Part shown: one piece after another, positions 44,191 to 55,830 of the stretch
Numbering within the stretch: the first letter of the stretch is position 1
Layout of the letters: every line of letters starts with the position of its first letter
NCBI RefSeq assembly: GCF_030704535.1
Contig: NC_081810.1
Span: 6,396,501-6,460,500 of the forward strand
DNA: 64,000 nucleotides
Direction: 5' to 3'
From: Vitis vinifera
Taxonomy: Eukaryota; Streptophyta; Magnoliopsida; Vitales; Vitaceae
Translations under genes and position numbers: made by a program
Notes under the pieces: model-generated
Told to the model about the DNA's origin: nothing
The model's input: the letters and a program-made list of their open reading frames with translations, nothing else
Databases searched by the model: none

Positions 44191-44906
44191 ATATTGGTGT
44201 GGAATTAAAATCCTAATTGTCGTTTTCAATTTATTACTGAACATCTGGATTCTTATTTCTTTCCCTAATGTTTCTTCTAATCATTAATAAATTAACACAA
44301 AAGCTTGCTCATTCTTTTATTTTATTTTGTTTTTATCTTTCTATTTTTTTGTTCAAAGAACATTTAATAATTAAAATAAACACCAATTGCCTTATGGGTA
44401 ATTACTTTCCTACACCACTCTTTGACCACCTAGGGCTAGGGTACTGGCGCCATTGACATAATATTTTTTAAATTCAAATTTGTTTTAAACTTCCTTATCT
44501 TGGTTAAAACATAATTTTCAACCTTTTCTCTCCTCCACTTCAAATATATCCTTTACATATACGAATAAAAAGAACCAAAGCAAAACGATAACGATTCCTT
44601 TATATATAGGCATGGGACAAAGAAGACATCTACCAGATTAACTAGCAAAAAAAAGGCATTGGAATATTGAATGAGAAAAAAAATTTCAAACAAAGAAAAT
44701 AAAATATCAACTTAATTTGAAAATGATATGAAAGTTCCTTATCCTTGGAATGTCTCAAATAACTAGTTTTACAAGGATATTGCAAACGTGGATATATAAT
44801 TTCACAAAAGTGGTACAACTGGAATAGACATGAAAAGGGTACGTATTAGTAGACATGGGCCACAACTTGATCATATCAACATTGTTAGAGCTTTGATAAT
44901 TCAATA
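44191..44906 (+). promoter_or_regulatory. Promoter region of subtilase stump E
   Basis: From about 44470 on this matches the upstream sequence of subtilases F and G: a CTCCACTTCAAATATATCC-like block, then a TCCTTGGAATGTCTCAA block, and GTGGTACAACTGGAATAGAC shortly before the gene. The 5' leader ends TTCAATAATGGG around the start codon. No gene lies within it. Confidence 0.55.
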
Positions 44907-45195
44907 ATGGGTAGACTCGATTTTCTTCATCAACATTATGTTTTCTTAATAGCTTTCATTGTCATGATGTCCATGGAAGCTAGTGCTGCTGATGAAGACA
45001 AAAAGGCAAGTGGCATCTTGTCATGTAACAATGAATTTTGCTGGTTAATGTGCTGTTTGTATCTTAATTTTCCAGTGGATGATCAAGGATAATAATAGTG
45101 CAGGTTTACATAGTGTATTTAGGATCCCTTCCTAAAGGGGAATTTTCACCTATGTCTCAACACATTAGGGTTCTTGAAGATGTTCTTGAGGGGAG
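44907..45195 (+). pseudogene. Subtilase stump E (exons 1-2 only)
   Basis: Only the first two exons of a further subtilase copy are left: exon 1 44907-45005 (33 codons, signal peptide ...[14 protein letters not shown]) with the GC donor AAAAAG/GCAAGT, and exon 2 45104-45195 ([20 protein letters not shown]...DVLEG). Both are undamaged and close to exons 1-2 of subtilase F. Exon 3 and everything behind it is gone; a copia fragment follows within about 50 bp. It is a truncated duplicate, not a protease gene. Confidence 0.88.
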
Positions 45196-45239
45196 GTATT
45201 TTTTGAAATAGTTGTCGAAAATGTTGACTCAAACTTGAT

Positions 45240-47060
45240 GGTTTACCTTGAAAGGCCAAGGCTACCAATGCAAGAACAAGACCCAATCTCTTTTACACAT
45301 GACCAGCCATCAACTCTAGAATTAGGCATATCTACTCCTTCTAATCTCTCTCTTCTTAATCATGGTTTTGACACTTCTACAGCTATGTAGAAAGGTGTAA
45401 ATGGTTATATTAAACATCTTTCGTTAATTTTTTTTCCTATCATAGACTTCGCCACCAATATAAGGCCTTTATCACTCATTTGTCCTTAGATTTAGTTCCT
45501 AAAAATGTATGAGAACTAAGTGATCCTAGATGGAAGGAGGCTATAAATGAGGAGATGAAAGTCTCATATAAGAATTAAACATGAGATATTGTCGATTTTC
45601 TCAAAGAAAAAAATTTAGTGGGATATAAGTAGATGTTCACTATAAAATACAAAGCTAATGGTTTGATTGAGGGATATAAAACTAGATTAGTAGCAAAGGG
45701 ATGAATATAAATTTATGGACTTGACTACTAGGAAACTTTTGCACCCATGGAAAAGATAAATTTCATTGAGTCCTATTATCTTTCATAGCAAATCTTGATT
45801 GGCCTCTATAACAATTAAATGCAAAAAAATGCACTTTTGCATGAGAACTTGGAAAAAAAAAAAAGTACTTATGGATTTGTCTCCTAGTTTTGAAGAAAAA
45901 TTCAAAAATGGAAAGATTTGTAAATTGAAGAAATCACTATATGTTTTGAAGTAGCTTCCTTGGGCATGATTTGAGAGATTTGCTAAGTCTCTTATCAAAT
46001 TTGCCTATCATCAATGCTAAGAAGATCGTACCCTATTCATCAAACAATCACCAGAAAATAAGATAATTGCACTTATTATTTATGTGGATGACATAATTAT
46101 CACTAGAGATGATGCAAAAGAGATGCAAAATCTTAAGGAAAAGTTGGCCAAAGAATTTGAAATCGAAGACCTTAGAAATTTGAGATATTTTCTTGGCATT
46201 GAGATAGAAAGAAAAATAAAAGGAATTTATATTACTCAAGAAAAGTATGTCCTTGATTTACTAAATGAAATTGGGATGCTGGGATACAAACCTGTGGGAA
46301 CACATTAATCAAAATCATCAATTAGGGGACATTATTGAAGGAATGCCCATTGACAAAGGAATATATCAAAGACTCACTAGGAGATTAATTTATTTGTCTC
46401 ACATGAGACCACATATAGCATATATTGTTAGTTTGGTAAGTAAGTTTATGTACTCTCCCTTATAATGTCATATGGATGCTGTCTTGAGAATCTTGAGGTA
46501 TTTGAAGTCAATTCTAGGAAAAGACTAATTGTTCTCAAGAATAGTCACCTTAGAGTTGAGGCTTACACAAATGTAGATTGGGCAGGTTTGATTATAATAG
46601 GAGATCTATTTTAGGGCACTATACTTTTGTGGGAGGCAACGTGGTTACATGAAGAAGCAAAAAGCAACATGTAGTTGCTTGATCTAGTGCTGAAGTTGAG
46701 TTTTAAGCCATGACCTTTGGCATTTGTAAAAGCATGAGGTTAAAGGGTTTATTGAGGGAACTATAAGTGAATCTTGAGGATCCATGAGACTATATTGTGA
46801 TAACAAGAGTTGTAACCAGCATCACTCACAACCCAATACAACATAACAAGACTAAACATATTGAACTTGATAGACATTTCATTGAGGAAAAGATTGACAT
46901 TGGGCTGATTTGAACTTTCTTTGTTGTGTCCCAACTGAGGAAAAGTACTTGGAAGTATTTCCAACTGTATAAGAGAATTACTCCTAATAGTATCTAAGTG
47001 GACTTCCTAGATAGAAGAAATTATGTGTTAAGACTTTTTGGTCATGTCGTGTACATAATC
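45240..47060 (+). mobile_element. Ty1/copia fragment C3 (3' half of pol), broken
   Basis: Only the right half of a copia element is recognisable: the start of the reverse transcriptase region (about 45530-45780), the RT core (about 46080-46310, with YVDDIIITRDD and FLGIEI), the block after RT (about 46340-46460) and RNase H remains (about 46560-46900). No gag, protease, LTR pair or target duplication was found, so both borders are approximate. It is broken repeatedly and is probably the oldest copia piece in this window. It belongs to a different copia lineage from C1, C2 and C4, judging by the RT wording. Confidence 0.8.
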
Positions 47061-48087
47061 ACAAAAGAGTTTTTGCCCGGGGTTTCATCCTTTTGCAGTG
47101 CTGAATATGTCCAACTAGGCAATTCCAAACCTGCATGCAGTTGTTTACACCTCTCTTTTTCAGGGAAAACCTAGAAATATGAAGACGATGTTATTATTAT
47201 TAATTCATTACTTAATGATATTCTACTAAATATTCAGGAAAAGTGCAAGCCCCACATATCATTAATTTATATATAGACTATAACAATGGAGTTGTATGAT
47301 AAATTTAGAAAGGAGGAAAAAAGATTTCTGCAGATAACAACAAAATGTAGAGTAGAAAGATAGAAAATATGATGTTTAATATATAGATGATAATTATGCA
47401 AGTTTATTTTATTTTTTATACTCAACAATATGTGGAAATTGAGATGCTTTCACAAGGGTGGATTGATATTAGTTGGTTATGCTAACAGTACTGATCATAT
47501 AATAATTTTCCTTTCATAAATTTAATTACTTATTTGGAAATGTGGAACATTTTAATAAATTTGAGGAAAAAAAAGAGACAAAAAAGGAACAGAATGAGAA
47601 AAAAGGAAAATGATTTGTTGACTTTTCCTCCCTACAATGCTCTTTTACCATAAATATATCTATATCTATATATATGTATATATATATAACAAAAAAATCA
47701 ATGCAATATTCTATGAGAAAAAAGAGAAATTCAAAAGAAGAAATTAAATAAAATATTAACTTAATTTGAAATAATATGAAAGCTACTTCATCCTTGGAAT
47801 GCCAAATCACATTTACAAGATTATGGTAAAGATGGACATATGATATCACAAAGTGCTACAACTGGAATAGGCATTAAAAGGGTATTAGTTTATTTAGTTC
47901 TTTTTCCTTAAAAAGTTCAACGGAAATCGATAATAGCTCTCTGTTTCCAAAAGGGATTTCTTTCAAATTGAAAACTAAAACCTCCATTGTTTACCAAAAA
48001 ATCACCAAGGAAAGGCTCCTATTTATTAAGTAGACATGAGCCCCAACTTGGTCATACCAATATTGTTGGAACTTTGAGAATTCAACA
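47061..48087 (+). promoter_or_regulatory. Upstream region and promoter of subtilase F
   Basis: 47061-47500 has no recognised feature. From about 47520 the sequence is homologous to the upstream regions of E and G: the TCCTTGGAATG block at 47791, the CTACAACTGGAATAGGCAT block near 47857, and CTCCTATTTATTAAG at 48017, which is TATA-like and about 60-70 bp before the start codon. The leader AATTCAACAATGGG includes the ATG at 48088. Confidence 0.5.
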
Positions 48088-51000
48088 ATGGGTAGACTCA
48101 ATTTTCTTCATCAACATTATGTTTTCTTCATAGCTTTCATTGTCATGATGTCCATGGAAGCTAGTGCTGCTGATGAAGACAGAAAGGCAAGTGACATCTT
48201 GTCATGTAACAATGAATTTTGCTGGTTGATGTGTTGTTTGTATCTTAATTTTTCCAGCGGTTTATGATCAATGTTAATAATAGTGCAGGTTTACATAGTG
48301 TATTTAGGATCCCTTCCTAAAGGGGAATTTTCACCTATGTCTGAACACCTTGGGGTTCTCGAAGATGTTCTTGAGGGCAGGTATTTTTTGAAGCTTTGGA
48401 GTTTCATATAATTATAATTGCCTAGAAATACTCCAAGTTGATATTATACTCTTCCTTCAGTTCTTCAACAGATTCTTTGGTAAGAAGTTATAAGAGAAGT
48501 TTCAATGGATTTGCAGCAAGGCTCACTGAAAAGGAACGAGAAAAATTGGCTAGTATGTACCACAAGATCATGTTGCAATGTTTTGAAGCAAGTTTGTTTG
48601 TTTGACAAATTATAAAATTAAAGTAGGGTCTTTGAAACTATTATGCAGATAAGGAAGGCGTGGTGTCGGTTTTTCCGAGTAGAATTTTAAAACTTCATAC
48701 AACAAGATCTTGGGACTTCATGGGATTCTCCGAAACATCTAGGCACAAACCTGCTCTTGAGAGTGATGTTATAATTGGAGTCTTTGACACTGGAATTTGG
48801 CCTGAATCACCTAGCTTTAGTGATAAAGATTTTGGTCCACCTCCAAGAAAATGGAAAGGTGTTTGTTCAGGTGGCAAAAATTTTACTTGCAACAAGTAAG
48901 CATAATTTTCTTATATAATTCTCCTTCAACTTCTTGATTAAGTTATGCTGTTACTTTCAGTCTAAAAAGGGTTTCTCTTTTGGGGGAATGCATATACTAT
49001 TATCATTGTCAGGCATTGCTAATCTTTGAGGTCCATACACATTTACGCAAAACAATATTTCCTCACCTTTGTTTCGAAAATATTTTTCACTATTGTAAAT
49101 GATAGACCAAAAAAATAAAAATAACACATGCCATGTATTTGTGACATTCTCATTTGAACAATATCAAATTTTCTTTATCAATGTAATTTGGAAATTTTAC
49201 AGGAAGGTTATTGGAGCTCGAATCTACAATTCGCTGAATGATAGTTTCGATGTTTCAGTGAGGGACATAGATGGTCATGGATCCCACACTGCCTCAATAG
49301 CTGCTGGCAACAATGTAGAGCATGCGAGTTTTCATGGCTTAGCACAAGGAAAGGCAAGAGGAGGGGTTCCCTCTGCAAGGCTTGCCATATACAAAGTCTG
49401 TGTTTTTCTAGGGTGCGCAAGCGCGGACATTTTGGCTGCCTTTGATGATGCTATTGCAGATGGGGTTGACATCATTTCAATATCTCTTGGATTTGATTCT
49501 GCAGTTGCTTTGGAAGAGGATGCCATAGCAATTGGTGCTTTTCATGCCATGGCCGGAGGTATATTAACTGTGCACTCTGCAGGAAATGAAGGTCCTGAGG
49601 TATTTTCTACATTTAGCTCTGCACCATGGATGGTCAGTGTAGCAGCAAGCACGATTGATCGCAAAATTATTGACAGGGTGGTTCTTGGCAATGGAACAGA
49701 ACTAACAGTAAGTATTATCAATTGCCCTTTCACCTTAGCTCACCACTTATCAGGTAGGTGTAGACTTTTGCTTTTGAAACCCCTAGGGGCCAGTGAGCCC
49801 AAAGAGAACAGTTTCTAAGTGAATTTATAACAATATGTGGATGGCTACACTATCAATTCTAAGTACTATTTTATATCAAACAGGGTCGTTCATTTAATTA
49901 TTTCACGATGAATGGATCCATGTACCCTCTTATATACGGAAAAGTTACTAGCCGTGCCAATGCCTGTAATAATTTCCTATCACAGTAAGTTCTGCCGAAG
50001 GTCACATTGAACTTGAATTTCTTCAAATAAAAAAAAAAAGAAAAAGAAAAAAAATCATACAAATCAATGTATTAATTGTTGGATATCAGGTTGTGCGTGC
50101 CAGATTGTTTAAATAAGAGTGCAGTGGAAGGAAAAATTCTACTATGTGAAAGCGCTTATGGAGATGAGGGCGCTCATTGGGCTGGTGCCGCCGGCTCAAT
50201 CAAATTGGATGTAGGTGTTTCTTCTGTTGTCCCCTTACCTACAATAGCTTTACGTGGTAAAGACTTGCGCCTCGTCCGATCCTATTATAATTCCACAAAG
50301 TGAGGATTCTGATAAAAACTACTTCTTGATTAGTAGTGATTTGGTGAACTGAGCCATTCCGAATTATTCAATTTCTTTTTTCATAACAATAGCATTACTG
50401 GATTCTCCATTACAGAAAGGCTGAAGCAAAGATACTGAAGAGTGAGGCAATCAAAGATTCTTCTGCTCCTGTAGTGGCTCCCTTTTCATCACGAGGGCCA
50501 AACGCAGCCATACTTGAGATTATGAAGGTATATCTAGTCCATGATCTATATCTTTCTCTTGTGGCTTTCTTTATATTATTTTTCAGTTCTTGAGTTCCCT
50601 TAAATGTTGCAGCCAGATATTACAGCCCCTGGAGTAGATATATTGGCAGCATTCTCCCCTATTCCTAAACTTGTAGACGGCATATCTGTGGAATATAATA
50701 TATTATCAGGAACCTCCATGGCTTGCCCCCATGTTGCTGGAATTGCTGCTTATGTTAAAAGTTTCCACCCCGCCTGGTCTGCTTCAGCCATCCGATCTGC
50801 TCTTATGACTACTGCTCGGCCCATGAAAGTTTCTGCAAATCTACATGGTGTACTCAGTTTTGGGTCTGGGCATGTCGATCCAGTTAAAGCTATAAGTCCT
50901 GGATTAGTGTATGAAACCACTAAGGACAACTACACACAGATGTTGTGCGACATGGGTTACAACACAACAATGGTGAGACTCATTTCAGGAGACAACAGCA

Positions 51001-51362
51001 GTTGTCCAAAGGACAGCAAAGGTTCCCCAAAAGATCTCAACTATCCTTCAATGACAGTTTACGTTAAGCAGTTAAGGCCTTTTAAAGTAGAGTTTCCAAG
51101 AACAGTTACAAATGTTGGCCGCTCCAACTCTACTTATAAAGCACAAGTCATTATCAGAAAACATCCACGTATGAAGGTCGACGTGAATCCTCCCATGCTC
51201 TCTTTCAAGTTAATAAAGGAGAAGAAATCTTTTGTGGTGACTGTTACTGGTCAAGGAATGACGATGGAGAGACCGGTGGAGTCGGCGACACTGGTGTGGT
51301 CTGATGGCACTCATACTGTGAGGAGTCCCATTACGGTCTACACTGACATGTTGATTGATTAA
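48088..51362 (+). CDS. Subtilisin-like serine protease F (SBT4/cucumisin type), intact
   Basis: Secreted S8 protease of the array with no transposon in it. Nine coding exons: 48088-48186, 48289-48380, 48461-48552, 48649-48895, 49203-49707, 49884-49984, 50090-50299, 50416-50527, 50613-51362; 735 residues. Signal peptide in exon 1 ([20 protein letters not shown]), I9 propeptide in exons 2-3, then the S8 domain with Asp about 141 ([10 protein letters not shown]), His about 202 (DGHGSHTAS), oxyanion Asn (SAGNEGPE) and Ser about 521 (SGTSMACPH). The PA domain lies in between, and the C-terminal Fn3-like domain ends ...VYTDMLID. Intron 1 starts with GC (AGAAAG/GCAAGT). The intron that splits exons 9 and 10 in copies C and D is precisely absent (join at 50814/50815). 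All frames are open and it is probably functional. The start was chosen by identity with the other copies. Confidence 0.93.
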
Positions 51363-52203
51363 TCAAATCCTCTTCGCGATGTTGAATTTATTTTCTAATA
51401 CTAAATAAAATTAATTAGATCAATCATACTAGCTCGTATTGATCTTCAAGAGGTAATTTTGAGTAAGGCTCTACTTGGATAGAAAGTTGGTATACGCCCT
51501 TAAAATTTAAGGTCATGTTTGATTACTCTAAAATTTAAGGGAAAATATTAGAGAAAGAAAATAAAAAAGAAAAATGAAAAGAAAAAAATAAAGAAAAATA
51601 AAAAATAAATTCAAAGTACATAATTTTTTATTTGTTTCTTTACTTGTATTGTATTTATTTTTCTCCATTATACAAAAATAAAATAATTTTAAAATCCATA
51701 AAATTTTAACTAATTTTAATTATATTTAATTTTAGTATTTTCCATTATAAAACCATGAAAAAAAAAACACATTTTTCTTACTATTTTTTTCTCTTTCCCT
51801 AATATTTTCCTTGGGACCAAACATAACCTAAGAATTCAATACCAAATTTTATAACATCACTATATAACATTTTAAATTGATCAATTTTGTACGCTTTCTA
51901 TTAAATTAATTTTTTGCCCTTTTTGGCTTCTCTACTATATATTGGCTTAAGTGATGACTTGTTATAGATCATATGAATTAAGGATATAAGTTACAAATGT
52001 CAATAGGAAGAATAAATGGAAAATAGATAATTCCTAAATATATAGAGATGGGAGAAAATTGGAATATATCAAATTAGGTATTAAAATTTGTTATGGAAAT
52101 TTTATTTTAAGAAAAGAATTTTATTTAAAAAATAAAGTATTGACTGGATTTTTATCTGTATAAAAGTTATTTTATCCCTAGAATGTCTGATAACTTTTAG
52201 GGG
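51363..52203. other. Intergenic region downstream of subtilase F
   Basis: 3' UTR of subtilase F, then AT-rich DNA without a gene. From about 52150 the sequence (TTATTTTATCCCTAGAATGTCTGATAA, in two adjoining parts) matches the promoter block seen before E, F and G; the match continues on the other side of the fold-back element. Confidence 0.5.
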
Positions 52204-52212
52204 AACATTATA

Positions 52213-52830
52213 GAGCTTTGACCCAAAATAGTGTGTTTTAAAAAAAAATTCCAAAAAATAAAGTTGTTTTGAAAATAATACCCAATCTAATGCATCTGTG
52301 CCACATAAGCTGCCACGTCATAAAACCGTAGTTGGTGACTACGGTTTTATTTTTCTAAAGTGGTTAGAAACCGTAGTTACCAACTACGGTTTTAACTTTA
52401 AGTTTAAAGCCGTAGTTGGTGACTACGGCTTTGACTTTTTTTTAAAATGGTTAGTCACCAACTGCGGTTTTAACTTTATATATATTTATATATAATTTTA
52501 ATTTTTTTAATAAAAATATTATATTATTTTGATTTTAAATATACTTATTTTATTATTTTAAAAATAATAATATATGAAATTAAATAATTGATATTTTTAA
52601 TTTGATATAAATATATTTAGTTAATTATATTTAAATATAAATAAAATATAATAAATTATGAAAGCCTATTAAAAAACAAATAATATAAATTATTATATTA
52701 ATTAATAATTTTTTATATACTATATGTAAGTGGTATATAATGTCACATGTATATAAGTTCAATTAAGTTTAAAATTTATCATATTTTAATTTAAGTTCAT
52801 AATATTATATCGATATGATAATAATTTATT

Positions 52831-52866
<36 letters not shown>

Positions 52867-53672
52867 ATATTATATACTATTTACATATAATATATAAAAA
52901 AATTATTAATTAATATAATAATTTATATTATTTTTTTCTCCAAATAGGCATTTATAATTTATTTATTTTAAATAAACATGATTTATTATATTTTATTTAT
53001 ATTTAATTTTAATTAAATAATTATATTTATATTAAATATAGTGTCAATTGTTTTAATAAAATTTATTTATATATTTAAATAAAAATGTGATAAATTTTAA
53101 ACTTAAATTAAACTTTTATATATATATATATATATGTGTGTGTGAGAGAGGTATTATATACCACTTATATATAATATATAAAAAATTATTAATTAATATA
53201 ATAATTTATATTACTTTTTTATTTTTCTAAATAGACATTTATAATTTATTTATTTTAAATAAATATAATTTATTATATTTTATTTTAATTAATTAATTAT
53301 ATTTATATTAAATATAGTGCCTATTGTTTTAATAAAATTTAAAAATATATTTTTATATCAAATTAAAAATATCAATTATTTAATTTCGTATATTATTATT
53401 TTTAAAATAATGAAATAAGTATATTTAAAATCAAAATAATATAATATTTTTATTAAAAAAATTAAAGTTATATATAAATATATATAAAGTTAAAACCGTA
53501 GTTGGTAACTACGGTTTCTAACCACTTTAGAAAAATAAAACCGTAGTCACCAACTACGGTTTTATGACGTGACAGCTTATGTGGCACAGACGCATTAGAT
53601 CGGACATTATTTTCAGAACAACTTTATTTTTTGGAATTTTTTTTTAAAACACACTATTTTGGGTCAAAGCTC
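52213..53672. mobile_element. Fold-back Mutator-like DNA transposon (non-autonomous), 1.46 kb
   Basis: The element starts GAGCTTTGACCC and ends GGGTCAAAGCTC, flanked by a perfect 9-bp direct repeat AACATTATA (52204-52212 and 53673-53681). Nine-base duplications with long inverted ends are typical of Mutator-like elements. The arms, about 52213-52745 and 53151-53672, are inverted copies of each other over roughly 500 bp. No transposase frame exists inside, so it is non-autonomous. The interior contains a second copy in direct orientation (about 52866-53068 matching 53151-53340) and TA/TG microsatellites. It sits in a copy of the subtilase promoter and splits it. Confidence 0.85.
52323..52475. 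repeat. Cluster of short hairpin repeats in the left arm
   Basis: Consecutive near-perfect hairpins with an ACCGTAGT / ACTACGGT stem and a 5-base loop: 52323-52349, 52369-52394, 52407-52433, then half a unit at about 52450-52475. Loops are TGGTG or TACCA, so units occur in both orientations. In the third unit both stem sides changed together (GCCGTAGT...ACTACGGC), keeping pairing. The right arm has two matching hairpins (53493-53517 and 53537-53563), so the left arm has gained units. Confidence 0.85.
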
Positions 53673-55400
53673 AACATTATAAATGTGAATAATTTGACAA
53701 AAGTTGTACAAGTAGAATGTAAATGGAAAGGGTATTAGCTTGGTTAGATCCTTTTTCCTAGAAGTTTTAGTGCAAACCACCATGGAAAGTAGTTCAACCT
53801 TTTTGGAAAGTGATTTATTTTAAAACAAATTAAGGAAGAAAGCCTCAAATTTTTTAGCAAAATGTCACCATGAAAAGCTCTGATGGATAGCATTTATCCA
53901 TAGAAAACATATTAGTGTGACTTGGATATAAATGAATAGGGATAACATGAAAAGCTCTGAATTTATATTTTTTTTTATCATAAATGTTTTTTTAAAATTA
54001 AATTCTAAGAAATTATAGCAACATTTTCAACTTATATTATTGGTTATCATTAGAATTTTTGTTAATACTTCTTCTATCATAAACTCTTTTTTGGAGAATG
54101 AGTTAATATTTAGATAGAAACAAAAAGAATGTCTTTAGTAGTATTTTTCAAAACATGATTTTATAAAAAATGGTTTTTAGAAGAATTATTTATCAAGTAC
54201 TAGTCCAAAAATTATCTTTTTAAGTGATTGTCAAAAGCTACTTTTAAAGCTTTACCAAAGTCTGATTTTTGTAAAGGAAGTGATTTGAAACACTAGGAAG
54301 TATTTCAATTATTACTTAATATATTTTAAATTTAAAATTTTTTAAGAGAACTTTTATAGTTGCATATACCTAACCACTCTGCATCACCCTATTTGGAAAT
54401 CCACTTTAAAATCTTAATCCTCTTAATACATCCACCAAAATTTTTTCATAAATACAATAAACTTAAAATACTTTTCTCATTATTTTCTCCAGCAACCATC
54501 TTCTTCCTTTTTTACTTAATTTTTTCTTTTCTACAACAAACCTTAAAGCAAAGTTCTTTCTCTGAAACTTATTCATTAATAAAAAGGTATTTGAGAGAAG
54601 ATCAAAGCTAATTTCAAATTTTTTTACTACACTATTTGTACCACATGAATATATTTTAGAGCTTATAGTTTATGTAAATTTTGACACAAAATTATTGTAA
54701 ATATAGTTAAAAATGGTTAAGAATAATCAAGAAATGTTTTAAAAGTATGAAATATTGAAAAAGTGGAAAAGAAATAAAAACAAGAGCCAAAAAAAAAAGA
54801 AAAAGATTTTGTGGTGTTTGAAATATGATTGGAAGTATGGTTCTAAACAAGGAAACTACTTTAGTAAAATTTAACTATCTAAATTTCAAACTGATTGCAC
54901 TAAAAAATCAAGTTCCTTTTGGGTTTCCTTCTTGATTAATAATAATTACAACATTGTCATCATGTCCTATATATTACCATATTGTTGTCACGTTTGAGAT
55001 TTTTACAATTGCATACAATTACAACTCTAATTATTTTTTGATCTCTTTGGAGGCATGTTTGGTATTGCTTCTTTGATCATAGCAACAATAACATCATCAA
55101 TATAAGTGGATCAATGATTATTAGTTCATATGATTCAAACACATATCATTCAAACATGGGTCCAAGGTTGAACCATATCATTTTCTTATTCTATTTTTCA
55201 ATGCAAAGAACCAAAGGAAAAAAGAAAAAGAAAAAGAAAAAAGAAATATTATTTAGACAATACTAATTTAAAGGGTAGTTTGGTTATTTCATTATTAGCA
55301 ATTTTTTCCAATAAAAATATTTTTAATTGAGGTGAATGTGTAGACATATTTGATGAATGCAAATATAAACACTATTTTCTTTAATTTTCCTATTTATTTT
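53673..55400. other. Orphan promoter remnant and AT-rich DNA
   Basis: 53682-53930 continues the split promoter copy: GTTGTACAAGTAGAATG, GGGTATTAGCTTGGTTAG and CTTTTTCCTAG match the promoters of F and G, but no subtilase exon follows. The remaining 1.4 kb is AT-rich. The 83-codon frame at 54360-54611 has no recognisable domain and is not called. Confidence 0.5.
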
Positions 55401-55830
55401 AAAATTATTTTCCCCCTTTTCTCTTCTCCACTCCATGTCATTTACATATATAAATAAAAAGAATAAAAGGAATGGAAAAGGAAAACATTTATATAAAATA
55501 TTAACTTTATTAGAAATAATATGAGGGTTACTTCATCCTTGGAATGTCTAATCATCATATTTACAAGAGTACTATAAATGTAGATGTGTAATTTCACGAA
55601 AGTGGTACAGCTGAAATAGACATGAAAAGGATATTGGCTTTCGTTTTCCTTAAAAAAGCTTAATGGAAATCGATAATAGGTGTGTTTCCAAAAGTGACTA
55701 TTTCTTTCAAAGTGAAAAAGAAAAAGAAAACCTCCCATATTTACCAAGAAAAGGCTCCTATTTATTAAGAAAGACATAAGCCACGACTAGCTCATATCAA
55801 TACGGTAAGAGCTTTGAGAATTCATCAACA
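55401..55830 (+). promoter_or_regulatory. Promoter region of subtilase G
   Basis: Homologous to the regions before E and F: a CTCTTCTCCACTCCATGTC block at 55420, the TCCTTGGAATGTC block at 55537, GTGGTACAGCTGAAATAGAC near 55602, and the TATA-like CTCCTATTTATTAAG at 55755, about 75 bp before the ATG at 55831. Confidence 0.5.

Noticed and set aside
52323-53563. CRISPR-like spaced short palindromic repeats
   Set aside because: The hairpin units are adjacent, occur in both orientations, have no uniform spacers and lie inside the arms of a eukaryotic DNA transposon.
54360-54611. 83-codon frame between the fold-back element and subtilase G
   Set aside because: Low-complexity Phe/Leu/Ser-rich translation of AT-rich DNA; no relative recognised.
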